Positions 35,603 through 45,704 of a DNA stretch of 64,000 bases are shown one piece after another. Every line of letters begins with the position of its first letter. Positions within the stretch are counted from its first letter, which is position 1. Below the pieces are notes generated by a model that did not search any database, had not been told where the DNA came from, and was given only the letters and a program-made list of their open reading frames with translations. Source of the DNA: Nitrospira sp. (GTDB lineage Bacteria; Nitrospirota; Nitrospiria; Nitrospirales; Nitrospiraceae); NCBI GenBank assembly GCA_029194675.1, contig JARFXP010000001.1:1294501-1358500 (forward strand), in the 5' to 3' direction. The translations under genes and the position numbers were made by a program.

Positions 35603-37150
35603 ATGACTGTTCATCCTCCACGAATTCCCCGCTGGTTCTTGCTCGTGACCGCCCTCGTCACCGGTGCGGTGGTGATGGCCTTGGAAATTTTGGGCAGTCG
35701 GCTGTTGGCTCCCGTATTTGGCAGCTCGCTGTTTGTCTGGGGCGCGTTGATAGGAGTGATCTTGGCCGCCATGAGCAGTGGGTACGCGTTCGGTGGGTGG
35801 ATCTCCGACCGCTATACCGGCGGACATGTGTTGGCGGCCTTGCTCCTTTTTTCAGGAAGCTGGACGTTTATAGTCGCGTGGGCGAACCAACCCATTCTGT
35901 TTGAGATCGAGAAGATGGCGCAAGACCCTCGCTGGGGCCCTTGCCTCGCCGCGACTGTGCTCCTCGCCCCTCCTGCGTTCGGGCTTAGCGGCGTCTTGCC
36001 GGCCATGTTGCGTTTGGCGGTCGCAGACATGGATCACCTTGGTCGCCAGACAGGCCGCATGATCGCCCTGTCGACCGTCGGCAGTCTGGCCGGCACCTGG
36101 GGCACTGCATTCTTTCTCTTATCGTGGATCGGAAGCCAATCGTTGATCGCCTGGCTGGGTGGCATTCAGCTAGGGCTTGGAGTCTTATGGCTTGTAAAAG
36201 GCACCTCGACCGGCCGGTTCGTACTGCTGATCATTCTCGGCTGTTGCACGCTCCTGGGAGCCATAGCCCTCCACCCACTCCAACGATTGAAGGTCCCCAT
36301 CTATCAAGAGGAGAGTCCTTATCAGCAGGTCCGTATTCGCGAAGATGATCTCTTCCGGTATCTCGTGTTGGATCGTACCTTTCACGCTACGATGTGGAAA
36401 GTCGACCCGACTTCCCTTTTTCTCCCCTACAGCCAAATGATGGTGGCTTCGCTGGCACTGGTGTCCGAGCCGAAGCGCGGCCTCATTCTCGGTCATGGCG
36501 GTGGTTCGTTGGCGAAATGGTTGGCACGGCACTGGCCGGCGTTGGAATTGGACATCGTGGAATTCGACCCAGTCGTCGTCCGCATGGCCGAAGAGTATTT
36601 TGATTATCGCCCGCCGGCCAATCATCATGTCTTTGTGAAGGACGGTCGAGCCTTTCTCAACTCGACGGATCACACGTACGATGTCATGTGGATCGATGCG
36701 TTCGCGCGAGACATGATCCCTTTTCACCTCACCACGACGGAGTTTTACTCCTTAGTCCGAACGCACCTGAACCCGGAGGGCATCGTCGCTGTTAATCTGG
36801 CCTCGTCCGGCAAGGAAGGTGATCTCGCTCGAGCTGCCGCAGTCGTACAAACCATGAAACAGGCTTTTCCCGTTCTCACCACCTTCGCTGTCGAGGGGCC
36901 GTGGAAGACAGGCATGACCCCGGCAAAAAATCTGGTCTTCTTTGGAGGCCGTCTCATCGAACGCGAATCAGTCGACCATCTCGTGGCAAAGATTACCGAG
37001 ATGGCGATGAATCAGCGCCTGCCGCGTGAGGCGATCGCGCTGTTGACCACTCGTCGGACCGAGCCTTGGCCGACCGGCGTCGTCTTGAGCGACGATTTTG
37101 CTCCCTACGATCTTCTCCTCGGGCGAGAACGATCACGATTGATGGAATGA
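35603..37150 (+). CDS. Membrane-fused spermidine-synthase-like protein
   Basis: The 515-residue protein has about seven membrane helices in residues 8-220 (starting [20 protein letters not shown], with [17 protein letters not shown]). The soluble domain resembles spermidine synthase: [19 protein letters not shown] for nucleotide binding, IVEFDPVVV and DGRAFL. This fused architecture is widespread. Whether it makes polyamines is uncertain, because the catalytic Asp region reads MWIDAF. It may export or modify a polyamine-like substrate. The truncated integrase follows directly. Confidence 0.85.
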   Translation: MTVHPPRIPRWFLLVTALVTGAVVMALEILGSRLLAPVFGSSLFVWGALIGVILAAMSSGYAFGGWISDRYTGGHVLAALLLFSGSWTFIVAWANQPILFEIEKMAQDPRWGPCLAATVLLAPPAFGLSGVLPAMLRLAVADMDHLGRQTGRMIALSTVGSLAGTWGTAFFLLSWIGSQSLIAWLGGIQLGLGVLWLVKGTSTGRFVLLIILGCCTLLGAIALHPLQRLKVPIYQEESPYQQVRIREDDLFRYLVLDRTFHATMWKVDPTSLFLPYSQMMVASLALVSEPKRGLILGHGGGSLAKWLARHWPALELDIVEFDPVVVRMAEEYFDYRPPANHHVFVKDGRAFLNSTDHTYDVMWIDAFARDMIPFHLTTTEFYSLVRTHLNPEGIVAVNLASSGKEGDLARAAAVVQTMKQAFPVLTTFAVEGPWKTGMTPAKNLVFFGGRLIERESVDHLVAKITEMAMNQRLPREAIALLTTRRTEPWPTGVVLSDDFAPYDLLLGRERSRLME

Positions 37151-37162
37151 GGTCCGCGTCCA

Positions 37163-37778
37163 ATGGCGCACAGTAACGAAGGGACGACCCCTGCACTGTC
37201 CGATGACCACACGCGTCGACCCTTGGAAGCCCCACCCCCAAGACACACTCAAGGACATGCGCGATCGCGCGATTCTCGCCACCCTGCTCTATCACGGGAT
37301 ACGGCGGGAAGAACTGTGCAGTCTCAAAGTGAAAGATCTGCAGAGCCGCCAGGGCGTGATTCACTTCAAGGTGAAGGGCAAGCGCGGGAAGATTCGCTTC
37401 GTGCCGGCGCACGCGCAGGCCCAGCGGTTGATCGAAAGCTATCTCCTCATGGCTGGCCACGGCGACGATAAGGACGGTCCGCTCTTCCGGCCGGTGCGCA
37501 ACAACCGCACGGGTGAGCTGGAGCGGCCGCTCAATCCGAATTCGCTTTATAGAAACGTGGTCAGGAAATACGGGCAAGCAACCGGTTTGAATATCGAAGT
37601 GAACGGGCTGTGTGTACATTCGATGCGAGCGACGGCCGCCACGAACGCGCTTTCGCATGAAGCCGACATCGCGAAGGTGCAGGAATGGCTCGGCCATGCG
37701 AATGTTTCGACGACCCGACTCTACGATCGGCGGAAAACAAGGCCGGAGGACTCGCCTACCTTTCGGGTGCGGTATTAA
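37163..37778 (+). pseudogene. Tyrosine integrase remnant, 5'-truncated and frameshifted
   Basis: The C-terminal catalytic domain is recognisable: Arg in GIRREELC, Lys in VKGKRGKIR, the HSMRATAA box, LGHANVSTT and the Tyr in LYDRR. The core-binding domain is missing. Upstream in another frame is [15 protein letters not shown], which normally precedes [20 protein letters not shown] single extra base in the C5A2 tract at 37235-37241 separates them, and the length is one base more than a multiple of three. It is probably dead, although the downstream frame could produce a 191-residue fragment. Confidence 0.85.
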
Positions 37779-37864
37779 AGCGCGAGGGAGTGGCGGATGC
37801 TTCCGCTCCTCAAAAGCATATCTCTCACATCAACTAAGGGGTAATTTCCTAGCCAAAGATGGGA

Positions 37865-37904
37865 TGAGAGGAGGGCTTGTACGTTCGTGCAAGCCCTCCT
37901 CTCA
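37865..37904. terminator. Strong hairpin between convergent genes
   Basis: A perfect 15-bp stem (TGAGAGGAGGGCTTG and CAAGCCCTCCTCTCA) encloses a 10-base loop. It lies between the integrase remnant and the stop of the 214-aa gene. No clear T tract follows on either strand, so termination is inferred from position and stability. Confidence 0.6.
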
Positions 37905-37906
37905 CC

Positions 37907-38551
37907 TTACGCCACCAGCGCAATAGCTGCTCCTATATAAGGACCGTATGTCTTGCAGGCTTCAATCGCCGCGTCTAGAGGTGCCGTCCAATCCATGCTA
38001 GCTCTTGCAGATGCTTCTAAATGCCACCCTTCGGATAAAGCGTCCCAGTTCGCCGCTATATCAGGATTATTTCCAGTGTTATTCCAGTCATAATCGCGAG
38101 ATCCGGCAGTGATTGTACCCCCCATGTGGCCACTCGTCGCCATGGTAAATAGCCGCCCATTATTGGCTCTTATCGCTACCCCGAGAGATACGCTTTCGTC
38201 AGGAAAGCCTGAGTTATGGAAATGACCGCTGAACTGAAAGGACCCGTCTGGGTATAATGCCACATGCGCATTGCCACCTACAGGTATACCGTTACCAAAC
38301 ACGATCGGTCCCCAATCCCAAACTACATTAGGGATGAATGGCTTGGGTGGCGGAGGAGGAGCCTGCGGTGGATCCTCGGTAGGATGCAAAGCTAACCATA
38401 TAGCGCTATTCTTCTTATCTAAAGCGGCTAGGTCTAGGGTAGGCTTGTAAGTGTGACCGAAGCGCACCATGTGGTTTTCAGCATGTAAGTGGGCTTGTGT
38501 CATGTTATGGAAAAGATTCCCTTTTTGTTTTTTGGGTTCGGTAGGCGGCAT
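37907..38551 (-). CDS. Orphan 214-aa protein, probably horizontally acquired
   Basis: The ATG at 38551 follows AGGAAGGA at good spacing. The protein has no signal peptide. It starts with a basic/Gln-rich stretch (PTEPKKQKGNLFHNMTQAH), has a Pro-rich linker and a Gly/Asn-rich beta domain (GNAHVALYPDGSFQFSGHFH, then SLGVAIRANNGRLF). It ends in a small hydrophobic helix (GPYIGAAIALVA). The sequence is AT-richer than its neighbours. The family is not recognised. Position next to an integrase remnant suggests transfer. Confidence 0.6.
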   Translation of the reverse strand: MPPTEPKKQKGNLFHNMTQAHLHAENHMVRFGHTYKPTLDLAALDKKNSAIWLALHPTEDPPQAPPPPPKPFIPNVVWDWGPIVFGNGIPVGGNAHVALYPDGSFQFSGHFHNSGFPDESVSLGVAIRANNGRLFTMATSGHMGGTITAGSRDYDWNNTGNNPDIAANWDALSEGWHLEASARASMDWTAPLDAAIEACKTYGPYIGAAIALVA

Positions 38552-38992
38552 GAGTTATTTCCTTCCTATAAAAGGTTACTACGTTAAGAGTTAGCGTTCG
38601 ATCATCTAAGCCGTGTACCTCACTTATATTGGTATTATTACCTGTATTGAGACGCCAACAGAAAATGAAGTGACCGTAGATGGATTGCCAATTTCATGAT
38701 CCTTGCTCTTTACGATCCAAGTGTGAACTCCTTTCTGGTCAATTGTTGTTTGCTGCTCACATCGTTGCTCCCTCCATTGCCTGGCGAATTCGCCATCGAG
38801 ATACTCATCATGCTAGCTTTGTCTCGTGATCACGTGGCCATCGTACCAACGTGGACGTTACAGATGGGTGACGGATAGGATGATTTATTTGAATTGAACT
38901 CAGTGAAGACGGACATGGCTTCAGCCATCGCCCCAAGATCAAATGGACGAAGGCGAGCCCAATTTCGAGCGAGGATGTGAAACCGAGCAGGA
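38552..38992. other. Intergenic region without a convincing gene
   Basis: Only a short hydrophobic frame (38696-38878) is open and it lacks a ribosome binding site. The region is AT-rich and presumably includes the promoter of the 214-aa gene and the 3' flank of the large regulator. Confidence 0.45.
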
Positions 38993-41900
38993 TTATTCTT
39001 TGGATAGTGCTTGGTAAAGGGCTTGAGTCTCTTGGGTGGGATTTATGCCCAGTCGAGACCGGATGGAATGGCCGAAACGCTGATAGATAGCCAGGGCCTC
39101 GGTCCGTCGGCCGAGCCGACCATAGATGATCATAATCCTACGGCAGAAAACTTCAGCGACGGGCTCGACTTCAAATGCTTTGAGATAGCAATCAACCGCA
39201 CCTGTCAAATTACCATCCTCTTCAAGGCTGATCCCGAGCCGTTCCGCCAGGCTCATATAATGCGCGCGTAATCGCTCGCGATAGGTCAAGGCCCAGGGTG
39301 CTGGTTCACCCTGAAGAAAATGGCCGTGATAAAGGTTCATGACGCGCTCCAGTGCACCTCGATCGGTCATGTCGGCCTGTGCTACGGCACGTTCGAACCT
39401 TAAACAATCGGCCCAGATATAGCGGGGATCTAAAAACAATTGCCGATCCTCGAGGCGAACGGCCTGTTCATGTTGCAATAGTTTTCGCAAACGATGCAAA
39501 GTGGTTCTGAGCGCCTGGGCCGCAGCATCACCCTCGGCGTCTGGCCATAGGGCATCGGTCACGCGGTCCTGATGCACCGCTTGTCCTCCGAAGGCACACA
39601 AACATTGAAGCAGTTCAAGCGGCTTCCGCTGAGACTTCCCTGGTGTGCGGAGCGGCTTGTCATCGCACATCAGTTCGAACCGACCCAATGTGTAGAGCCT
39701 GATTGGCCACGGCCAGTTCTCGATGTGCGGTGAGTCGGCTGTAAGATTACGGCGATGAATAACACTTTTGACGTATACCACTTCGATTTCAGACTGGAGT
39801 GCTTGAGAAAGCAGACGTACCATGACATGCGGGCGCCACCAAAGGTCGAGGGCAAGATAATCGTTTTCTCGTGCGATCCGCAGCCCCTCGCGCAAAGGAG
39901 TCAGTGCCTTCTGCTTTTCGCCATCTTTTATCCACGAATACGCTTCAACGAGTAGACTTTTATGTTCTAGAAATGAGCTGTTCATCTTTCGGGCATATTG
40001 AATTGCCTTCTCGAGGTAGTGACGCGCTTTTTCTCCATTGCCGGATTCAATTAAGATCTGAGCAAACCCAATGCGGTTGGCCGTTAGTGTAAACGGTCGT
40101 CCTAGTGCTTCATGCATCTCCATGCCTTTCAATGCATGGTCGTGTGCGTTGGCCAAATCATTTTGTAATAATGCGATGCCAGCTCTGAGAAAACAGAATT
40201 GTGAAGTCGCATGCTTAAGCTGTAAGTGGTTGGATGCTTCCGCCTTATCCAGGTATGCTTCGGCCTTTCGTGAGTCGCCTTCAGCAAGTGCGTTGTACAC
40301 ATTGAGTCCGTACAACATGCATTCCAGAAGTGGCATGCCAGCTTTTTGTGCGATATGGAGTCCCTCGCGAAGCTTTTCCTCGGCGAGCGAGTGGGAGGCC
40401 GTATTCCAGGCATAATTTCCCTCCGTCACCCGCCAGAGGACAAGCAATATTGGCGGTATAGGCCCGGCCGCTAACAAGGGATTAATTTCAGCCAGAACCC
40501 GTCGCGCTTTGCGAAAATCGCCCCGCCAAATAATGAGTTTCAAAAAGGTGCATGCCACCCAAATTCTGGCAATTGGGTCGGCGGCGGATCGGAGAAAATC
40601 ATCCGCTCGCTTTTCCAGAGCAATGAGCAATGGATGATGTGGCGCCGCATACACAAGGCCCTGGAGGCTACCCAGCACCTTGGCCTCGATTTGCATCGAT
40701 GGAAACCCTTTATAGCGAGTCAAGAGCTGTTGGAGCCGTTCTGCCCATGCCACCACAGGGGTCATCTCCCCCTCTGCATAGAAATAGGCATCCATGATGG
40801 CACCACAGGTGAGAAACAATCCTGCGCTATCGCCCACGATCTGAAATTCGTCATAGGCCAACTCTAGGTCTGCTATCGCTGCCGGGGGATTGAAATTCGT
40901 ATGACTGAGGCCCAGCCAGTACAGCAACCACGGCATGCGTTCCACTATGGGGAGAGGGCAGAGAGCGATTAATCCCTGAAGGGCCTGATGACGACCCTGA
41001 GCGAGTAAGGCGGCAGCATGGTCGCAAATCAGCTGGGTGAGCTTAGCCCATTCTTCCGCTTCGGCAAGCAGGGCCGCAGCGGCTTCGATCTGACCGTCCT
41101 GGGCGGCGAGGGTCGCCCCGAGATACCGGATTTCACGGAGTTGCGACACGGACAAATAGCGACTGGCACGGTCAAGCAAGAATTTACGGAACAGATCGTG
41201 ATACTGATAGTGGATCTCCTCACCGTCTCGTCGATCTATAAAGAGCCGACGGCGGTAGAGATCGTTTAGCAAATCACTCGCCTGGGCATTGCCACTAATC
41301 TCCATCGCCATGCTCACCGTCATCTGCGGCACAACGGCGGTGCGCATCAGAAATTCTTGCAACTCCACGGTGGCTTGATCGAACATCAGCCCAGCAAAGT
41401 AACTGAATACGGATTCCATAGTTTCGGACCGAGAAGAATGGTCAGCCCTCGCGGTGCCCTTGAACCGATCCAGCACGAGAATCAATCCGGCAACCCACCC
41501 ATTGGTTTGATTCTGCAGTGAATGAAATAGTGTCTCCTCACTGAGTCCCTTTACGGCGCGGCTTATAATGGTAGTTTCTTCAAGCGTTAAGCGCAGTTCA
41601 TCCCAACTCACCTGTCCTATGAGGTTGTTAGCAAGAATCCTCGCATACTGCGGCGGCGGTGGCGTGCGGCTGATGACGAGGAGGTTTATGCCCGCAGGAA
41701 GCTCCAGCACTGCTCCCTGGATGACGTTGTGGAAAGAGGAATCAGCGATAACGTCCTGGTAGTTGTCTAGAACCAGTGTCGTGGTTGTTGGCAGACCGGC
41801 AAATAGTTCGCGGAAGTAGCGCCTTGTGAATCCGGGGAGATCGGGCGCGTACTCAGGTCTCAAGACGGGCAATCGCAGTCGCTTTTTTCCTGCCGCCGTT

Positions 41901-42178
41901 TGGCCCGCTAGGGTCAGATAGTGGAAAAAGGTCGCGGGATCGGCATCACCACCGTCAACTTGATACCAGATATTTGGTAATCTGCGTGTTTCTGTATAAC
42001 TTGCCGCAAGTGCTGTCTTTCCAGATCCAGGAGGCCCGGCAATCCATACAACGGGATGGCTCTGGCGCTCTTGATCCAACCGTGTGAACAATCGATCACG
42101 AGCAACCACCCGGAAGAGTTTCGGGCGGGTTAGCTTCGCAAGGGTGGTCGGCTGTCTTGGCATTTCCGCATCGCTCAC
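38993..42178 (-). CDS. Large MalT/SARP-type regulator: NTPase, TPR-like array and BTAD domain
   Basis: The 1061-residue protein has an N-terminal STAND-type NTPase like MalT (LTRPKLFRVVARDRL, Walker A GPPGSGKT at 48-55, then LVLDNYQDV). Residues about 370-790 are helical TPR-like repeats. The C-terminus (about 810-1060) has a winged-helix DNA-binding segment (LYTLGRFELMCDDKPL) and a bacterial transcriptional activation domain (YHGHFLQGEPAPWALTYRER). Such proteins activate transcription when a small ligand loads the sensor. The closest same-strand genes are otsB and otsA upstream, but its target is unknown. Confidence 0.88.
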   Translation of the reverse strand: MSDAEMPRQPTTLAKLTRPKLFRVVARDRLFTRLDQERQSHPVVWIAGPPGSGKTALAASYTETRRLPNIWYQVDGGDADPATFFHYLTLAGQTAAGKKRLRLPVLRPEYAPDLPGFTRRYFRELFAGLPTTTTLVLDNYQDVIADSSFHNVIQGAVLELPAGINLLVISRTPPPPQYARILANNLIGQVSWDELRLTLEETTIISRAVKGLSEETLFHSLQNQTNGWVAGLILVLDRFKGTARADHSSRSETMESVFSYFAGLMFDQATVELQEFLMRTAVVPQMTVSMAMEISGNAQASDLLNDLYRRRLFIDRRDGEEIHYQYHDLFRKFLLDRASRYLSVSQLREIRYLGATLAAQDGQIEAAAALLAEAEEWAKLTQLICDHAAALLAQGRHQALQGLIALCPLPIVERMPWLLYWLGLSHTNFNPPAAIADLELAYDEFQIVGDSAGLFLTCGAIMDAYFYAEGEMTPVVAWAERLQQLLTRYKGFPSMQIEAKVLGSLQGLVYAAPHHPLLIALEKRADDFLRSAADPIARIWVACTFLKLIIWRGDFRKARRVLAEINPLLAAGPIPPILLVLWRVTEGNYAWNTASHSLAEEKLREGLHIAQKAGMPLLECMLYGLNVYNALAEGDSRKAEAYLDKAEASNHLQLKHATSQFCFLRAGIALLQNDLANAHDHALKGMEMHEALGRPFTLTANRIGFAQILIESGNGEKARHYLEKAIQYARKMNSSFLEHKSLLVEAYSWIKDGEKQKALTPLREGLRIARENDYLALDLWWRPHVMVRLLSQALQSEIEVVYVKSVIHRRNLTADSPHIENWPWPIRLYTLGRFELMCDDKPLRTPGKSQRKPLELLQCLCAFGGQAVHQDRVTDALWPDAEGDAAAQALRTTLHRLRKLLQHEQAVRLEDRQLFLDPRYIWADCLRFERAVAQADMTDRGALERVMNLYHGHFLQGEPAPWALTYRERLRAHYMSLAERLGISLEEDGNLTGAVDCYLKAFEVEPVAEVFCRRIMIIYGRLGRRTEALAIYQRFGHSIRSRLGINPTQETQALYQALSKE

Positions 42179-42416
42179 TGCAGAAACAGTCTTGAGATTT
42201 ATGAGATCAGTGAGATTACAGACCCAACCCGCTTGAGCAAGGGGCAGAGCGGACGAGGCGCAGTTACTTTCCCAATGGTCAGCTTACCGGTGTCCGTTCG
42301 TGATGATGACGTGGTTCGCTAATTTTAGTATCTATCGTATTCCAACACATTAGCATGATCGCCTGCGAGTCTTCACCCACTCCAGGGAGACAGCTGTGTG
42401 CCTTGAGAACGAAACT

Positions 42417-42471
42417 GGGGAACTTTTTCAACATCCGGCTGGATCTATTCGTCGGAATGTTGAGCAGGCCG
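42417..42471. repeat. Intergenic inverted repeat upstream of the large regulator
   Basis: TCAACATCCG near 42429-42438 pairs imperfectly with CGGAATGTTGA near 42455-42465, flanked by GGAACTTTTT on the left. It resembles the ends of Nitrospira intergenic repeats. A perfect 8-bp hairpin (CCACGGCT, TGAC, AGCCGTGG) follows at 42513-42532 with a pyrimidine-rich flank. No gene lies between 42179 and 42622. Confidence 0.45.
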
Positions 42472-42622
42472 CGAAACTCCCTGTTCGTGGCAGCCGCTCC
42501 AGGTGTGGAGCCCCACGGCTTGACAGCCGTGGTTCCTCTTGGTTCTTCGGCGACACCTCGCCGCAGTGTGTCATCCTTTGCCTAGGCTTCGAAGGACGGC
42601 CGTTGCGCATTCCTCCATGGCT

Positions 42623-43450
42623 TCATCCTCCGCCGGAGACTACTTTGGAGAGACGGGCAACTGTGGCTTCCTGCGGAAGCGGGTGAATGTTTTGGTCACC
42701 ACCCTCGACAAGAAGTCGAAGCACCTCGGCGATTTCTGCCTGTCTTTTTAGGAAATACCGCGCCGAGGACCCGTTCTTCTTGCCGATTCTCACGGTGACG
42801 ATGCGGGCATCTCGTAGCGCAAAGACATCTTCATCGGTTTCGTCATCTCCCACATAGAGAGCGCTGCTACAATTAAGTCGACGCATGTACTCCAACAAGG
42901 CCGTACCCTTGTGCGACGCCGTCGGCGGCATCACATTGACGACGGATTTCCCAAGGACAATGCGGGGAGGAGGAGACAGTTCGGCAACGATTCGCGAGAT
43001 CAGCGCCCGGGCCTCATCTCGGTGATCGACGGTTCGATAATGGAATGAGAGCGAGTAGAACTTCTCCTCGACGAGCACTCCACTTCGAGCCAGTTCGTCC
43101 TGAAATCGTTCGTTGATCAATTGCAGCCATCCGGAACTGGTTTCTCGGACTTGCTGTATATCCTCTTGGCGCGTATGAGGGCCTTCTGAGCCATGGTTCC
43201 CGATCAAGTGGGGAACGGCAGTCCCGACACGTGAGCGCAAGTCCTCCACCGAGCGTCCCGAGATGATCGCGGTGGGAGCGCGCTTCGCGAGTTCCTCAAG
43301 CCGGACACGGATGGGACGCGTCATCCTGGCAGCGGGAGGATCTCGGACGATTTTCGCCAATGTCCCGTCGAAATCAAACGCAAACAGAGAACGCCCTTTC
43401 AGAAGCGCCCCGAGGTCGTTTCTTCCTGTTTCCGTCAACAAATAGTCCAT
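42623..43450 (-). CDS. otsB: Trehalose-6-phosphate phosphatase OtsB
   Basis: The 275-residue HAD phosphatase has motif I FDFDGTLA near the N-terminus, IISGRS, GNHGSEG and the motif IV GDDETDEDVF, all typical of OtsB. It removes phosphate from trehalose-6-phosphate to give trehalose, an osmoprotectant. It starts 10 bases after the otsA stop, so the two are one operon. The C-terminus is about 20 residues longer than usual. Confidence 0.93.
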   Translation of the reverse strand: MDYLLTETGRNDLGALLKGRSLFAFDFDGTLAKIVRDPPAARMTRPIRVRLEELAKRAPTAIISGRSVEDLRSRVGTAVPHLIGNHGSEGPHTRQEDIQQVRETSSGWLQLINERFQDELARSGVLVEEKFYSLSFHYRTVDHRDEARALISRIVAELSPPPRIVLGKSVVNVMPPTASHKGTALLEYMRRLNCSSALYVGDDETDEDVFALRDARIVTVRIGKKNGSSARYFLKRQAEIAEVLRLLVEGGDQNIHPLPQEATVARLSKVVSGGG

Positions 43451-43460
43451 CGTCTACCCA

Positions 43461-45704
43461 TCAATTCAGCAGGTTGGGCCCCCGGCGCACATGTTTCATG
43501 ACTCGCTCCTTTTGTCTCATGCGTGCCGCATCGATAAGCATACGACCGGCCCAACGATACACATTGAACTCCTGAATCAGCCCCCTCATACTCTGCATCC
43601 TGGCCCGCTGTTCCACCTTCGGCATCGTCAGGCCAAGGTGAAGCGCGGCCGCAAACTGATCGATGTCGTAGGGATTGATCACGAGCGCCTCCGTCAGTTC
43701 CCGCGCGGCTCCGGTGAATTGACTCAGAATCAACACTCCCTGCTCGTCGTCCCGAGCACCGACGAACTCTTTGGCGACCAGATTCATGCCGTCATGGAGA
43801 CTACTCACCACGCACAGGTCTGCGCCACGGTAACACTCATGGACCTGTGCCGGCTCATGATGGTGAATCCGCAGGCAGATCGGTTCATAGTCGTCCCGCC
43901 CAAACCGCTTGTTGATCTGCTCTGCCAGCGTAGAGACTTGGCCGGTAAAATGGTGGTACTGCTCGATCGTTGACCGGCTGGGGGCTGCGATCTGGACAAA
44001 CGTAAATTTTCCGATCCATTCAGGCTGGAGCTCCAGCAACCGTTCCACGGCCATAAACCGTTCCAGGATCCCCTTCGTATAATCCAGACGTTCCACGCCA
44101 AGGCCGACCAGACGATCAGGAGGCATCCCATAGGTCTCCCGGAGTTTGATTCGGCATTCCGGGACCGACCGTTGATCATGAAGCCATCGCAACGGCCACT
44201 CGATGGAAATCGGATAGGGGTTGACCGCCGTCATCTTGCCCCCATAGGAGACCGTTGAACTGTTTCGATCGATCCGCGCCTCAAGCAACCGATCGATACT
44301 ATCGATAAAATTGTTGCAATGAACTCTGGTGTGGAATCCCAGAATACTGCTTCCGAGCAGCCCTTCCAGAATTTCTTCACGCCAGGGACAGATCCCAAAG
44401 CTTTCCGCGTTCGGCCATGGAATGTGCCAGAACATGATGATCGTCGCGGTCGGCAACTTATCTCGAATCAGCTTCGGAAGCAGGGCAAGATGGTAATCCT
44501 GAACGAGGACAACCGGATTGTCGCTCGTGGCCTCCTCGTAGACGGCCTGAGAAAATCGCTCGTTGATGGCCACATAGTGTTTCCAATCCGATGAACGGAA
44601 CGTGGGCCGGACATGGGCGATATGACAGAGCGGCCACAATCCCTCGTTGGCGAACCCATAATAGTATCCGGCCTCCTCTTCCGCAGTGAGCCACACGCGG
44701 CGGATCTCATAGCTGGGATGTGCCGGCGGCACACGGACATGGTCTCGTCCGTCCACCACTTCCCGATCGGCGGAACCGTTCCCATGCGCGACCCATACGC
44801 CGGAGCAGGCACGCATCACCGGCTCCAGCGCCGAAACGAGCCCGCTCGCCGGTACCTGTAGGACGATGTTTCGATCCTGCCAGTAGTGGGCATAGGGCTG
44901 TCGGTTGGAGACAATCAACACCTGATCGCCGGCGAGTTGCTCATGCAGGATCGTCTTGAGGCTGGCTGGGGTCCATGAAATCTGGCTCTCATCGCGCATG
45001 CGGCGGTCAGCTTCAAGAGCCTGCACCAACGAGCGCAAGTCCTTCGCCAACGGCCGGAGTTCCGGCGCATGCTGCTCGTGCGCCAGCGGGGTCAGCAGCC
45101 TTTCTCCCTTCAACATGGCCCGAACTCCGGCCATCCATCCTTTCCAACTGAAATGTGCCACCAACACGGTGACCAGCGAGATGACGGCCGTAAGCCCCGC
45201 AAACAGATAGAAGACATACCATTTTGTGTCGCTGCTCCGTTGCTGAATAAAACTCATGTCGTGGATGAGCAGGAGGCGCCCCAGCCGGCGCCCGTTTGCT
45301 TCGATCAAGGCAGAAGTGATATGGAGCGGTCCGCTACTGAATGACCGAACAGTGGACGAGTCGGATGCAAGGTCGCGTGTAGCTTTACAGGTGACGTCCT
45401 GCGGGTAGGCCTGCGTCTCATAGAGCAGCTGGTGGTCGAGATCACAAAATCCCAGGGCGTACAATCGTTCGTCCTGAAGAATGCGCGTAAAATAGGCCAG
45501 GATCTTGTCCTTTGAATCGGATACCAGAAGATCCGCAAGCGGTCCCTCCATCGTATTGATCATGACTTTGGACCGCATGTCGAGATCTCGAACAAACCAT
45601 TTCAATTCAAGCGAGTCGACAAGAGGGATTACGCCATAGGCGATCACTCCCAACACGATCGCCAACGGGAGAACGAATCGAAATGAGAGCCTCAAGAGCC
45701 TCAT
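43461..45704 (-). CDS. otsA: Trehalose-6-phosphate synthase OtsA fused to a membrane sensor module
   Basis: Residues about 262-745 are a GT20 glycosyltransferase (IVSNRQPYAHYW, VWVAHGNG, VLVQDYHLALLP, FWHIPWPNAE, GVERLDYTKGI, SLHDGMNLVAKEFV), which joins UDP-glucose (or another NDP-glucose) to glucose-6-phosphate. OtsA of E. coli lacks the first 250 residues. Here they consist of a membrane helix (10-30), an extracytoplasmic sensor of about 135 residues, a second helix (about 165-190) and a HAMP-like helical segment. The enzyme should therefore be membrane-bound and could respond to an external signal. The LVSALEP loop that binds substrate is present. Confidence 0.92.
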   Translation of the reverse strand: MRLLRLSFRFVLPLAIVLGVIAYGVIPLVDSLELKWFVRDLDMRSKVMINTMEGPLADLLVSDSKDKILAYFTRILQDERLYALGFCDLDHQLLYETQAYPQDVTCKATRDLASDSSTVRSFSSGPLHITSALIEANGRRLGRLLLIHDMSFIQQRSSDTKWYVFYLFAGLTAVISLVTVLVAHFSWKGWMAGVRAMLKGERLLTPLAHEQHAPELRPLAKDLRSLVQALEADRRMRDESQISWTPASLKTILHEQLAGDQVLIVSNRQPYAHYWQDRNIVLQVPASGLVSALEPVMRACSGVWVAHGNGSADREVVDGRDHVRVPPAHPSYEIRRVWLTAEEEAGYYYGFANEGLWPLCHIAHVRPTFRSSDWKHYVAINERFSQAVYEEATSDNPVVLVQDYHLALLPKLIRDKLPTATIIMFWHIPWPNAESFGICPWREEILEGLLGSSILGFHTRVHCNNFIDSIDRLLEARIDRNSSTVSYGGKMTAVNPYPISIEWPLRWLHDQRSVPECRIKLRETYGMPPDRLVGLGVERLDYTKGILERFMAVERLLELQPEWIGKFTFVQIAAPSRSTIEQYHHFTGQVSTLAEQINKRFGRDDYEPICLRIHHHEPAQVHECYRGADLCVVSSLHDGMNLVAKEFVGARDDEQGVLILSQFTGAARELTEALVINPYDIDQFAAALHLGLTMPKVEQRARMQSMRGLIQEFNVYRWAGRMLIDAARMRQKERVMKHVRRGPNLLN

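Noticed and set aside
38696-38878. Possible 60-aa hydrophobic protein
   Set aside because: No ribosome site and no typical topology; the AT-rich background makes such frames likely by chance.
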